Origin: Nocardia uniformis NBRC 13702
Lineage (GTDB): Bacteria; Actinomycetota; Actinomycetes; Mycobacteriales; Mycobacteriaceae
Direction: 5' to 3'
Assembly (NCBI RefSeq): GCF_001613345.1
Contig: NZ_BDCE01000028.1
Location: 1 to 64,000 of the forward strand
DNA length: 64,000 nt
The notes below the pieces were generated by a model. The model saw only the letters and a list, made by a program, of their open reading frames with translations, was not told the DNA's origin and made no database searches. Positions 18,001-26,154 of this stretch are shown piece by piece. Numbering within the stretch: position 1 is the stretch's first letter; each line of letters begins with the position of its first letter. A program made the position numbers and the translations under genes.

Positions 18001-18685
18001 TGACGTGCTCGAACAGATCCTTGACAGAAACCTCCCGACGCCCGCGCGCCGCCTCACCTGTACACAGCGCATCCACCAGGACGCCGGTGAACACCGACGG
18101 CTCCTCGGCGCCGCGACCCGCGAACGACCGCTCTCCTGCCCGCGAGGACGACACGACATAGACGCCTCGGCTGGCCAATACCGCAGCTGCCTTCGAGCCC
18201 GCGGTGGCCGCGGCGACGCCCTTGGACGCCGGTTGAGCATCAGAAGTGCGCATCCCAACCGAAAATCCACCGCTACGGCAGCTGTCGATGATGACGACCT
18301 TCTGCGGAGCCAGACATGCTTCCAACAGGTCATTCACGAATCCGGCTCGCACGGCGGTGTGCGCCATCCGGTTCGGATCGCTATTGGTTGCCATGAAATG
18401 GAACTCGCCACTGTCGGCGATTGCGCGGTCGCCGTGCCCGGAGAAGTAGAACAGCGTCAGCTCGTCCTCGCGGCTGCCACCGAGGAAGGCCTCAACCTTC
18501 TCCCGCATCTGATCCGCCGTGAGATTGATCAGAGATTCCACCTCGAACGCCCCGATACGTCGATCGGACAGCGCTGCCTCCATCAACTCCAGATCCCTGC
18601 GCACCGAAGGTAGCGCCGGAAAGTCGGCGTGATCGTAGACCTCGTTGCCGATGAGCAGCGCGCGCTGCCGCGGCAGCCTGCTCAC
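15011..18685 (-). CDS. Caspase-like protease fused to a superfamily 1 helicase
   Basis: The 1224-aa protein joins two effector-type modules. Residues 1-250 are a peptidase C14 (caspase/metacaspase) domain: RALLIGNEVYD, then FYFSGHGD (His84) and VVIIDSCRSGGF (Cys136). Residues about 540-1110 are an SF1 (Upf1-like) helicase: Walker A GPPGTGKS (568-575), Walker B VVIDEAS (Asp860-Glu861), IIGDPMQLN, HFRCHP, GTVHTFQGGERD and NVAITRARSQL. Residues about 280-530 and 1130-1224 are not recognised. The tail ending YASRIPAW is weakly like a degenerate endonuclease domain. GTG 18685 is chosen because it overlaps the stop of the EACC1-like gene (GTGA) and places the caspase domain at the N-terminus. I infer a conflict or defence effector whose protease is unleashed by the nucleic-acid-sensing helicase or the partner. 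Confidence 0.88.
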   Translation of the reverse strand: MSRLPRQRALLIGNEVYDHADFPALPSVRRDLELMEAALSDRRIGAFEVESLINLTADQMREKVEAFLGGSREDELTLFYFSGHGDRAIADSGEFHFMATNSDPNRMAHTAVRAGFVNDLLEACLAPQKVVIIDSCRSGGFSVGMRTSDAQPASKGVAAATAGSKAAAVLASRGVYVVSSSRAGERSFAGRGAEEPSVFTGVLVDALCTGEAARGRREVSVKDLFEHVNDRLRRSDSGQVPVISASGVDDRMILATSPLSPIALASIVEPVSGTELAPAPTKSGAPQWDQVIDYYRHCLQSEGDSWLSVDDIDETYICLQGKERLLVGAMDSDHSMEVPPEAKDFVVGVTGAHEQLWAGYPAVVVTNRLRRNQRGNRIRPTFAPLLIRRVELVQSAGETRLAPAGPPIPHPAILQEFMTADEAAAFVQSYQPTWHAGEYARMGYDLMQLLRNDFEIGSVDDPEPDDLKPSIDVDTSNDGARNVAVLFRMPSVESGPNKQLLKDLVEIAGRVPEIASTALAALAPDHASRPGANGDISSVRLVTPLHCNESQEAVIRSAMVQPLTVATGPPGTGKSQLVANLVATAIANEQTVLVASTNNKAVDEVWQRCEGLLPGTVVRTGNREAQRETQTGLTNLTRLESPRTNLQTALLNIDAALAARDDHRVTLARVADIELRLLDSAQRRSAHGERLSLDDGQILALFRAHDPAWVVRKAKAVNRIPLIAAWRSRRLLRRLGVPVGAAATLAQSTSLLELAAAEIDWRAAQNENDARSADHQLVEVMDAAEAAVQSASMTLLDTSVRAAASAGRRQLDALLNHRPDSSDWGPKTAALRGARAWAVTALSARAFPPKPGLFDLVVIDEASQCSIPAVLPLLFRARRALIIGDPMQLNHIALVDAQGDAAAQHIAQISATWLDRHDMSYPRHSAFHAAARAYGDSMLLDEHFRCHPRIAEVANRLFYNGRLTVMTDVRARPGGDGVALRWHDVLGAAERARKGSWHNADEVRAVVELIGVLFESGELSDTTTIGVVTPFRPQAQAIEELVGGDDRIKVGTVHTFQGGERDVMIFSLVATPDMPRGSIDWIDKQPNLWNVAITRARSQLHIVGDGRVWDERRIGQELRAAADGGDFATGESSELLMRLHRWLTDRTRTDIEYGTRVFGHHTDALEKHHDGADQAYILDSGSVDDDPSRHLRLMLQRTRLRHDPERGVYASRIPAWTLFAPPSA

Positions 18686-19077
18686 GATTCCTCCGTCTCG
18701 GCGGTGCCGGACTTGCCGTCCGCGCTGTCGAAGAACTCCTCGACGATCGCGAGCTGATCCTTCGGATTGCCCTCGATCACCAATGAGCGGCCGTCCAACC
18801 GCATTTCCACGCGCCGTTGCCGATTGAGCGCGCACCATTCCCGAACCATCGTCGCCACCAGTCGGAGAGATCCGGCCGATGCCCCCGCTGCCACCAGCAG
18901 GACCAGTTCCTCACCGATGCCACCCTTGTGCCCCGCATCCAGCACCGCGGCGGTCTGATGCCGGACCTGCGCGCCTCCCGATTCGAGATGCGCTCGCAAC
19001 TCCCGGGTCAACCGTTCGGTGACAAGGCTGCCCGATCCGGTCAGCACCGCCACCTGCCATATGTCGTCACCGTTCAC
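18682..19077 (-). CDS. EACC1-like (effector-associated constant component) protein
   Basis: The 131-aa protein has an alternating strand-helix order. A late segment, LVAAGASAGSLRLVATMV, is followed by a basic helix (WCALNRQRRVEMR) and LDGRSLVIEGNP. This is the pattern I associate with effector-associated constant component EACC1, a small protein that accompanies caspase, trypsin or ATPase effectors in predicted actinobacterial conflict systems. GTG 19077 with a GGGGG run 8 nt upstream gives the usual length of about 130 aa; an earlier GTG at 19134 is possible. Its TGA overlaps the GTG of the caspase-helicase gene, so both are made together. The family call is from memory of the pattern and needs a profile search. 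Confidence 0.7.
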   Translation of the reverse strand: MNGDDIWQVAVLTGSGSLVTERLTRELRAHLESGGAQVRHQTAAVLDAGHKGGIGEELVLLVAAGASAGSLRLVATMVREWCALNRQRRVEMRLDGRSLVIEGNPKDQLAIVEEFFDSADGKSGTAETEES

Positions 19078-19242
19078 TGCGTAGACCCCCTTTGATTCGA
19101 CCCTCGCAGTTGTCACCGCAGGTTCAGTATGCACAGCAGAGGGCTTGTGGCAGAGAGGAATTCAGCGAATGCCCGAGAAACTACGATCCGCAGCAGGGCG
19201 ACTAGTCGGTACTTCATCGCAAGGCCACGGACCTGGTCGGGA

Positions 19243-19268
19243 CGATCGAATATAGGTGGTGCCGGAGG
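19243..19268 (+). repeat. 26-bp direct repeat, right copy
   Basis: CGATCGAATATAGGTGG followed by TGCCGGAGG matches 14913-14938 at 23 of 26 positions. It also ends in a GGAGG ribosome binding site, here serving the small frame at 19276. The two copies bracket the EACC1 and caspase-helicase genes. Confidence 0.6.
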
Positions 19269-19275
19269 AGAATGA

Positions 19276-19548
19276 TTGCCGGATATGAGCGAGCCCACCA
19301 GCCCCCAGTGGACTCCGCCCAAGGCGTGTGATCGATGCCGACATCCGGTCTCCGAACGCACAATTTGGGCTCCGGACGAGGTGTGCGACGGCTGGATGCA
19401 CTGTGGAGATGCACTGTGGAGCCGCCGCCTGCCGATGCTGGCGCGAGTGGCCGCGGCTGACCCGCATTCAATCGTCCGATTAGGCCCAGCCGGAAGAAGA
19501 TCACGATCCGATTCGCGCGGTAATCTGTCAGCCGCGCATTTCCGATAG
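19276..19548 (+). CDS. Possible small zinc-ribbon-like protein
   Basis: A 90-aa frame begins at TTG 19276 (or ATG 19285) after GGAGGAG. Its first half has CDRCRHPVSE and VCDGWMHC, which could bind one zinc ion. The second half is arginine-rich and may be out of frame relative to an ancestral gene. It lies in the 527-nt gap (19078-19604) between the EACC1 gene and the beta-propeller gene, a gap with no other supported feature than the 26-bp repeat. No family recognised; it could be spurious. Confidence 0.35.
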   Translation: MPDMSEPTSPQWTPPKACDRCRHPVSERTIWAPDEVCDGWMHCGDALWSRRLPMLARVAAADPHSIVRLGPAGRRSRSDSRGNLSAAHFR

Positions 19549-19604
19549 CGACGTGCGGCGGACCGGATCGCGGTCATGCGGTGAAGATCGAGGGGGAATC
19601 TCTG

Positions 19605-21491
19605 ATGACGCTGACGGCTCCGACAACGCACGGGAGCTCCACAGCCCGCTTACGAATTGCCTTGGCCAGCTTGGGATTCGGATTGCTGGTCGGTGCGGTG
19701 GCGTTGGGGCTGTACAGCCTGTTCATCGCGACGACCGTGCCGCTGAGCGATAGTCATCTCCGCAACGGCGGAGTGACGTGGCGGCTAGAAGAGGTCGGGG
19801 GCATAGTCGTGGTCGCGGGTGGACTGCTGCTCGTGCTGACCGCCGTCGCGTTCTGGCGTGGCCGCAGATCCACGGGGACCACCGACCCCGAAGGTAAGTT
19901 CGAGAACTTCGCCACCGGCACGGTTGTCGTCACCGTGATGGCGTTGGCGTTCATCGCCTTCGACGCCCGCATACCGACCATATTCGCCGACATCCGCAGT
20001 GACTACCCGTACTTCTCCCGTCTACCGACCGCCGTGGCGGCGTTCGTGCTCGTCGCCGCTGGCGCTCTGCTCGTACTGGGCCTGCTCCCGAGGATGACGA
20101 ACGCGGCGCTGGTCGGGTATCGGCCGGTGGCCACAGCGGTGGTGGTGGGACTGGGACTCTCGACCGCCGTCGGGTTCGCCGCGGTCCGCGCGGGCGACGA
20201 CAGCGTCAACCTCGACCACGCCACCGCCACCGCTGCCGACCCCCTGCCCACTCCCGACCGGCTGGGCCCCGAGCGCTACCGAGTCGTCATACCGCCCACC
20301 GAGAAGGACCCCGACCGCTTCATCACTTCGTCCACCCAGGTGGCGCCCAACATTGTCCGCGCCGGAACCGGATTCGTGATCGGAACTCGCGACGGCCTCA
20401 CCGCCTATGACGGCAACACCGGCCGTGAACGCTGGCACTACCGTCGACTCCCGCGCGACGGCGAACTCCGCCTGCCCTACGCCGCGAATTCGCTTCGCTC
20501 CCTCGACAACGGCACAGTCGTACTCGCGGTCTGGCGCGGGATCGGTTACCGCGCCTTCGACGCGATCACCGGTGAGCTCTTGTGGACCGAATCCGAGTTC
20601 ACCCGCGACAATTCGGCCATCGACTGGTCGACGTCCAGCCATCACCGCAACGGCTCTCTACCGGGCCTGCTGATACTGGCCAGCGAGACCCGGATCGCTC
20701 GCTACGACGCCCGCACCGGAACACGCGAGTGGATCAGCGACATCGATGGCGGGGAATGCCCCGGCTTCGACCGCAACAGATGGAACCCGCACAGCGACGA
20801 CGCGCACACCGCCAACGCCGTCTACCGCCTGCTGCACTGCGAACGCGACGACCAATCGTGGATCCAGATCCAGGCCCTCGACACCGGCACCGGGGCGGCC
20901 ATCGGCACCCGCGATATCGCACGCGGGCCGCTCGAACACGAAAGAACCTCCAATCCACTCCGCTCCTATCCCGACATGGAGCGACTCGAGAACACCCTGG
21001 TCATCGACTGGAAAACCCGGGAATCCGGACCCTGGCACCTACTGGTCGACCACCCGAGCCACCTCGTCACAGCGCCAATCCGACAGCCCGGCACCCCCTT
21101 CGGAGCGGACCCGGAAGGATCGGAAGTTGCGGTCGGAACGTACGGCGCTCGCTACGGCGACGGCTACGCGGACGTGATCGCCGCCGACAGCGACACCCTC
21201 GTACTGCCGATCCAGGAGATGGACCTCTGGTCTGCGATGCCGAAACGAGTGGTGTTCCTGCGCGACGAGTTGCTGACGGTCCTGCTCGACCCGTCTCGCA
21301 CGGTCGAAGGACCACAGGTGGGCGCATGGGATCGCACTGACGGTCGCTTCGTCGGGATGCAGCCGATCGGACACGGACGTGAACGCTGCGACTCCATCAC
21401 ACTCCTGCCGGTACCCTCCGCGCTGCTGGCCATTTGCGCCCCACGGGATCCCACACGCTCGGAAACGACGATCATCGGCTATACGCGGTGA
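19605..21491 (+). CDS. Membrane-anchored PQQ-like beta-propeller protein
   Basis: The 628-aa protein has four hydrophobic segments in its first 220 residues (for example LASLGFGLLVGAVALGLYSL). An extracytoplasmic domain of about 400 residues follows, with blade motifs of the PQQ type: TAYDGNTGRERWHYRR, RAFDAITGELLWTE and ARYDARTGTREWIS. Such propellers bind ligands or protein partners, and no enzymatic residues stand out. ATG 19605 has an AGGGGGAA ribosome binding site 7 nt upstream and is preferred to GTG 19581. It is transcribed away from the caspase-helicase pair. A functional link with that pair is not shown. Confidence 0.8.
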   Translation: MTLTAPTTHGSSTARLRIALASLGFGLLVGAVALGLYSLFIATTVPLSDSHLRNGGVTWRLEEVGGIVVVAGGLLLVLTAVAFWRGRRSTGTTDPEGKFENFATGTVVVTVMALAFIAFDARIPTIFADIRSDYPYFSRLPTAVAAFVLVAAGALLVLGLLPRMTNAALVGYRPVATAVVVGLGLSTAVGFAAVRAGDDSVNLDHATATAADPLPTPDRLGPERYRVVIPPTEKDPDRFITSSTQVAPNIVRAGTGFVIGTRDGLTAYDGNTGRERWHYRRLPRDGELRLPYAANSLRSLDNGTVVLAVWRGIGYRAFDAITGELLWTESEFTRDNSAIDWSTSSHHRNGSLPGLLILASETRIARYDARTGTREWISDIDGGECPGFDRNRWNPHSDDAHTANAVYRLLHCERDDQSWIQIQALDTGTGAAIGTRDIARGPLEHERTSNPLRSYPDMERLENTLVIDWKTRESGPWHLLVDHPSHLVTAPIRQPGTPFGADPEGSEVAVGTYGARYGDGYADVIAADSDTLVLPIQEMDLWSAMPKRVVFLRDELLTVLLDPSRTVEGPQVGAWDRTDGRFVGMQPIGHGRERCDSITLLPVPSALLAICAPRDPTRSETTIIGYTR

Positions 21492-21617
21492 GGGTAGAGG
21501 CGGGAGTCGGGCCTCGTGGCGAAGATGTATGGCCCTTGTGGTCATGCGCGGCACGCCATCTCGACGGACCGAGCAAACGCTGATGGGGAGCCGTGAGGCC
21601 CTGGCGCTCTGTCGGCA

Positions 21618-23507
21618 CTACCGAGCCATCTCCTCCAAGAACTCCTGTGTCTCCGAATCCGTCGAGTAGACACAGGTGCCCTTCATTCCACGGGTCAGCA
21701 GCACCTTGTAGGTGTTCCGAATCAGAGCGCCGTAGTCCGACTCTGCGGCCTCTTTGACCTGGGAATCCCAGGATGGTTCCCGCCGGGCTACCCACCTATT
21801 ACTTCGCCGAACGAGATCGGGACCGAAAATTACTCCAGCCCAATCATATTCGAATCCCTGTGCGGTATAGATGCAACCAACCTGGCCGACTCCCCGCTCA
21901 TCGGAGGCCCAGTAGTCGGCGTCCGGCACTCCCGGGACGTGCTTATCAGGCTTCGCATTCCACGGTCGGCTCCAGTCATCGATTCGCACATCACCGACAA
22001 GGCGCTTCTGATCTCCTCGACCGACAGGATCGCTCCACTCCCAACAGAATCCGGCCGCCATCCGCGCCGACCCGGACTCGTGTTCGTGCTTATGGTTCGT
22101 CCAGGCTTCCAGCGCGGCGGGCGAGCTCGCGTTGGAGACAACGAAGCCGTCATCGACGTCAGCCGTGAGCTGACTCCAGCTGACTGGAGGTCGCGGGTCG
22201 AGTTGAAGCAGCCGTCGGACCCACACCTCGTAGAGATCCGAACCACCACAACGGAACTGACCATCGAGCCGCACAACCCGCACCTTGCATCCAGCGGCCT
22301 GAGCGGCTGCTTTGATCTCGGCAAGCGAGCCCATCTCGCGCGGGCGCACCAGCTGCTGCTCATCGAGCAGGAAGATCGGAACCCAGGCCACGTCGATCAG
22401 TTGATCGATCTGGCGGCGACGCTTCCAGGGCTCGTCTGGACCTGGTCGCCAGTAGTCGCTGTCATTGCGAATCCGATGTGCCTCATCACAAATCAGCACA
22501 TCGAGCTCGCCCGGCGCAGACTTCTTGTAGTCGTAGAAATACTTGAAGATCGATTCGGCACGCGCACTTCCGGCAGCCGCCACCTTCCGCATCGTTTTAG
22601 TGAAGGCACGCGAACCAGTGGCATGATTAATCGTCAGCCCGCGACAGGCCAGATCGCCGAGCAGGCTGAGCGCGATAACGCTCTTCCCGGAACCTGGACC
22701 GCCCAGCACAACGACGACCGTTTTGGTTCGTTTCGTGCGTGCACGCTCCACCGCCCCCATGACCAGCTCGTAGGCCACCCGTTGTTCGTCCAACAGCATG
22801 AACTGTTGACGGCCTCGGATTTCCGCGGCAGCCAGCTGGAGCAACGGCTTCGTCGGCGCGTGCCTGAAATTGAGGAGCCGGTTCGCCGCATCATGGGCAA
22901 GTCCACGTCCACCTGATGGATCCAGTAGCGTCCGTAGATATTCGAGCATCTCCGACTTACTGTCTCCGGTGAACAACCGCCCGAAGCCGGTTTCCTCACA
23001 CTGGTTCAGCACCTCGACGTCAGCGGATAAGGCGTTGTGCAAGTAGGCGATGCCATGCACGGAATTCGGCAATCCGACAAGGTCCGGTGTCATATCGACC
23101 AAATATTGGCAGTACCACCGAACCTGCTCGACCGGATGCAGGATCGCGTCCGCGTACCCCCTGATCGACACCAGCTTTTCAGTTGCTGCTTCGACCCGGG
23201 ACCATTGCTTCAGCTCCACCACCACATAGCTGAGCGCTCCGGTTTGCGGATGAACACCGCACAGGACAGCGTCCATGCGCTTCGGGCTGTTCGGAAGTTG
23301 CTGCTCGAGCAGCACCTCGATGTCGCCGAGTCCGCCGCCGACCAGGTCGTGCAGAAACTCCAGCAGGCTGTGCTTCCACGAGGCCAGTTCACTCGTTCCG
23401 ACTTTCTGCTCCCACTGCAGCAGAGCCTGCGCCGACATCAGTTTCGCCAGTTCGCCGGACTCTGCCGCAGTCCACAGATCCTCAGCACTTCCTTGCACGA
23501 GAGCCAC
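21618..23507 (-). CDS. DUF2075 nuclease-helicase, copy A
   Basis: This 629-aa protein combines a PD-(D/E)xK-like N-terminal nuclease core (Asp79 in KRMDAVL; Glu98 and Lys100 in VVVELKQW) with a DUF2075 superfamily 1 ATPase/helicase domain. The ATPase has Walker A GGPGSGKS (269-276), Walker B DVLICDEAHRI and a terminal YKVLLTRGMKGTCVY motif. The family is the Schlafen-group-3-like DNA/RNA helicase domain. The GTG at 23507 follows a GGGGAT ribosome binding site. It is a clear paralog of the gene at 24229-26139, with MazG between them. I infer a nucleic-acid-degrading role in phage defence from architecture and setting only. Confidence 0.82.
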   Translation of the reverse strand: MALVQGSAEDLWTAAESGELAKLMSAQALLQWEQKVGTSELASWKHSLLEFLHDLVGGGLGDIEVLLEQQLPNSPKRMDAVLCGVHPQTGALSYVVVELKQWSRVEAATEKLVSIRGYADAILHPVEQVRWYCQYLVDMTPDLVGLPNSVHGIAYLHNALSADVEVLNQCEETGFGRLFTGDSKSEMLEYLRTLLDPSGGRGLAHDAANRLLNFRHAPTKPLLQLAAAEIRGRQQFMLLDEQRVAYELVMGAVERARTKRTKTVVVVLGGPGSGKSVIALSLLGDLACRGLTINHATGSRAFTKTMRKVAAAGSARAESIFKYFYDYKKSAPGELDVLICDEAHRIRNDSDYWRPGPDEPWKRRRQIDQLIDVAWVPIFLLDEQQLVRPREMGSLAEIKAAAQAAGCKVRVVRLDGQFRCGGSDLYEVWVRRLLQLDPRPPVSWSQLTADVDDGFVVSNASSPAALEAWTNHKHEHESGSARMAAGFCWEWSDPVGRGDQKRLVGDVRIDDWSRPWNAKPDKHVPGVPDADYWASDERGVGQVGCIYTAQGFEYDWAGVIFGPDLVRRSNRWVARREPSWDSQVKEAAESDYGALIRNTYKVLLTRGMKGTCVYSTDSETQEFLEEMAR

Positions 23508-23521
23508 TTGTCATCCCCACT

Positions 23522-23591
23522 GACGCACGCGAAATCGACGTGCGGGTGGGGGCAGCGGTCGATGCGGTGCATCGGTGCCCGGCGGGCCGCG
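23522..23591 (-). promoter_or_regulatory. Duplicated upstream region with inverted repeat, copy A
   Basis: Inverted repeat arms CGCACG (23524-23529) and CGTGCG (23539-23544) are separated by 9 nt, about 17-37 nt before the GTG start of DUF2075 copy A. The 70-nt block around it (ending CGGTGCCCGGCGGGCCGCG) is repeated upstream of copy B. It could be an operator or an RNA leader hairpin. Confidence 0.6.
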
Positions 23592-23704
23592 AGGTTCAGA
23601 TTAGCGGAGGCCGAACCCGAGGTGACCGAACTGCCTGGGAGAGTGCATGTTTCCTGCGGTACAAGGACTTCGTTCGCGCTGAGTTCCAGCCCGGGGGCAG
23701 CGCC

Positions 23705-24079
23705 TCATCCAACGGTGGCGTCGCCGCTGTCGAGCTCCGAATATTTCACAGCACGCCCACGAGCCTTGTCCGCAGGGTAGCGCCGTTCGTTCAACCTCAC
23801 CTTGGCCTCTGCCACAGCGACGAGATCGACGTCCAGGACATCGGCAAGGCGCACAAGGTAGAGGAAAACGTCAGCGAGTTCCTCGTCTACCTTCGAACGT
23901 CCTGCGTCGCTGTGCCGGATAGCAAGGCTCTCCTCTGGCGTCAGCCATTGAAAGATCTCAGAAAGCTCGCCCACCTCCCCGGTCAAGGCCATTACCAGGT
24001 TCTTCGGCGTATGGAACTGCTCCCAGTCGCGACGGCGGGCGAACTCGGACACCATTTCCTGCAATCTTTCGACTGTCAT
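23705..24079 (-). CDS. MazG-like nucleotide pyrophosphohydrolase
   Basis: The 124-aa all-alpha protein has the MazG/dUTPase-family metal-binding motifs: GEVGE (Glu35, Glu38) and EELAD (Glu67, Asp70). It is preceded by FHTPKNLVMAL, as in the short dCTPase/RS21-C6 type. Enzymes of this group hydrolyse (d)NTPs to monophosphates and pyrophosphate. In a defence setting this could deplete dNTPs or remove modified nucleotides. Here it stands between two paralogous nuclease-helicase genes on the same strand, with gaps of about 150-200 nt, which suggests a functional unit. Confidence 0.88.
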   Translation of the reverse strand: MTVERLQEMVSEFARRRDWEQFHTPKNLVMALTGEVGELSEIFQWLTPEESLAIRHSDAGRSKVDEELADVFLYLVRLADVLDVDLVAVAEAKVRLNERRYPADKARGRAVKYSELDSGDATVG

Positions 24080-24228
24080 AGGGCCTGTGTATCAGCCGTG
24101 CTCGACGACGTGGTAACCGGCCCGCGCACCCTTCCCATGCCGGAGCCAACGTCCGCACGGCAGGATCCTAGAGTCGACGCGAGCTGCGCACCCCGCTCGG
24201 CCTCAGCTCAGCGCACGGGTACTCAACC

Positions 24229-26139
24229 TCACCCGGCCACACGATCTGGTGCTGCCATCTCCTCCAGGAACGCCTGCGTCTCTGGGTCCGTCGAGTAGAC
24301 GCACGTCCCCTGCATGCCGCGAGTGAGCAGCACCTTGTACGTGTTCCGGATCAACGCTTCGAACTCGGAGTCCTCAGCCTTTCGTACTGCCGGATCATGG
24401 GACCGCGACCTCACCGCCACCCACCGATCACCTCTGCGAACGAAGTCTGGTCCGAAAATTACTCCCGCCCAGTCATATTCGAAGCCCTGCGCTGTGTAGA
24501 TGCAACCGACCTGACCGAATCCGCGGTCGTCGGAGGCCCAGTAGTAGGACTCTGGCGCATCGGGGACTCGCTTCTCCGGTTTCGCGTTCCAGGGACGTTC
24601 CCAGTCGCCGATCGTCACATCGGCGACCAGCCGCTTGCTGTCTCCGACCGTGACGGGGTCACTCCAGGTCCAGCAGTATCCAGCCGCGATGCGAGCGGTG
24701 CCTCCACGTTCGGCGCTCTGGTGCAATAGCCATGCTTCGAGCGCCTGTGGCGATGCGGCGCTGGCGACACGGAATTCATCGTCACTGTCGCGGACAAGTG
24801 TGCTCCACGCGATCGGTCCCTCAGCGTTCAAACCAAGCAGTCTCTCCACCCACACATCGAACAGTTCCGAACCACCGCAGCGGAACTGGCCATCCAAGTA
24901 GACGACCTCGACCTCGCAGCCGATGGCCTCAGCAGCCGACCTGATCTCCTCGAGCGAACCCATCTCGCCGGGCCGCACAACCTGGTTCTCATCCAGCAGG
25001 AACACCGGAACCGCTGCTACATCGATCAACTCGTTGATCTGTGGGCGAGCCTCCGAGCGAAGTTGTGCGGAGGTATAGCGGTTGGCACTGGTTTCGCGGA
25101 CGCGGTGCGCCTCGTCGCAGATCAATACATCCAGTTCGCCACGTCGCGAGCTCATGTAGTTGTTGAAATACTTGAACATGGTCTGTACGCGCTTATCTCG
25201 GCGTCCGGCGACCTTCCGCATCGTCTTCGTGAACGCACTCGAGCCTGTGGCGTGGTGTACCCGGCGACCTTGCCTGGACAGCTCACCGAGAAGGCTGAGC
25301 GCGATCACGCTCTTGCCTGAGCCTGGCCCGCCGATCACGATCACGATCGTCTGGGTCCGCCCGTCACGTGCGCGGTCCACGGCCTGCATCACCAGCTTGT
25401 AAGCGACCCACTGCTGGTCCAACAACACGAACTGTTCCCGGTCTTGAATCTCCTTGGCCGCCAGGTCGAGTAGCGGTTTGGAAGGGGCATGCTCGAACTG
25501 GAGGAAATCGTCGGCGGCTTTCAGAGCAAGAGCACGGCCACCGTTGACGTCGAGCAGCGCGCGCAGGTGCTCCGCGAAGGCGGCCTTGTCGGCCATGGTG
25601 AACATGCGCCCGTATTCGCTCGGCGTGTACTGCTCGAGCGAGGCAATGTCACTGGAACGGGCATTATGGAGATACGCGACACCGTGCACGAGTCCCGGCC
25701 GCTCGGCGAGCGCGGGCGTCGAATCCATCAGGTACACACAGTATTGCCGCACCTGATCGACCGGGTGCAGATGCTTCTTGGCCATCCCGGGAACCGTGAC
25801 CAAACCCTCGCCGCACAGTTCGACCTTGGACCACTGTTTCAACTCCACCAGAACGTAACTCGGCGCACCGGTACCCGGATGAACGCCACACAACACGGCG
25901 TCCACCCGCATAGGGCTATGCGGCAGTTTGTGTTCCAGCAGCACCTCGACATCGCCGAGCCCCGCCTGGACGAGGTCGCCGAGAAAAACCACCAGGCTGT
26001 TGGTCCAGGAATTCTGCTCCGACCCACCGACCTTCTTCACGCCCCACTTGAACAAAGCCTGATCGACCATCAGTTTAGTGAGGCGACCGGCAGTCGCCTC
26101 GGCGAACAGGTACTCGGCACTATGCCGCACAAGAGCCAC
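24229..26139 (-). CDS. DUF2075 nuclease-helicase, copy B
   Basis: The 636-aa paralog of copy A keeps the same nuclease-like residues (Asp80; Glu99 and Lys101 in VLVELKQW), Walker A GGPGSGKS, Walker B DVLICDEAHRV and the C-terminal KVLLTRGMQGTCVY motif. By eye the two proteins are alike over their whole length but differ in the central part around the Walker B-to-sensor region and in the loop before the QGFEYDWAGVIFGPD motif. Start GTG 26139 follows AGGGG. It is the first gene of the B-mazG-A series and has its own copy of the inverted-repeat leader. Confidence 0.82.
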   Translation of the reverse strand: MALVRHSAEYLFAEATAGRLTKLMVDQALFKWGVKKVGGSEQNSWTNSLVVFLGDLVQAGLGDVEVLLEHKLPHSPMRVDAVLCGVHPGTGAPSYVLVELKQWSKVELCGEGLVTVPGMAKKHLHPVDQVRQYCVYLMDSTPALAERPGLVHGVAYLHNARSSDIASLEQYTPSEYGRMFTMADKAAFAEHLRALLDVNGGRALALKAADDFLQFEHAPSKPLLDLAAKEIQDREQFVLLDQQWVAYKLVMQAVDRARDGRTQTIVIVIGGPGSGKSVIALSLLGELSRQGRRVHHATGSSAFTKTMRKVAGRRDKRVQTMFKYFNNYMSSRRGELDVLICDEAHRVRETSANRYTSAQLRSEARPQINELIDVAAVPVFLLDENQVVRPGEMGSLEEIRSAAEAIGCEVEVVYLDGQFRCGGSELFDVWVERLLGLNAEGPIAWSTLVRDSDDEFRVASAASPQALEAWLLHQSAERGGTARIAAGYCWTWSDPVTVGDSKRLVADVTIGDWERPWNAKPEKRVPDAPESYYWASDDRGFGQVGCIYTAQGFEYDWAGVIFGPDFVRRGDRWVAVRSRSHDPAVRKAEDSEFEALIRNTYKVLLTRGMQGTCVYSTDPETQAFLEEMAAPDRVAG

Positions 26140-26154
26140 TCGCCACCCCTACAG

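Noticed and set aside
18686..18838. Fifty-residue N-terminal extension of the caspase-helicase
   Set aside because: It overlaps the EACC1-like gene in another frame, and GTG 18685 forms a GTGA overlap and places the caspase strand at the N-terminus.
23705..26139. Classical MazEF or restriction-modification locus at mazG
   Set aside because: The gene encodes an all-alpha pyrophosphohydrolase, not the MazF toxin, and neither neighbour has a methyltransferase or specificity domain.
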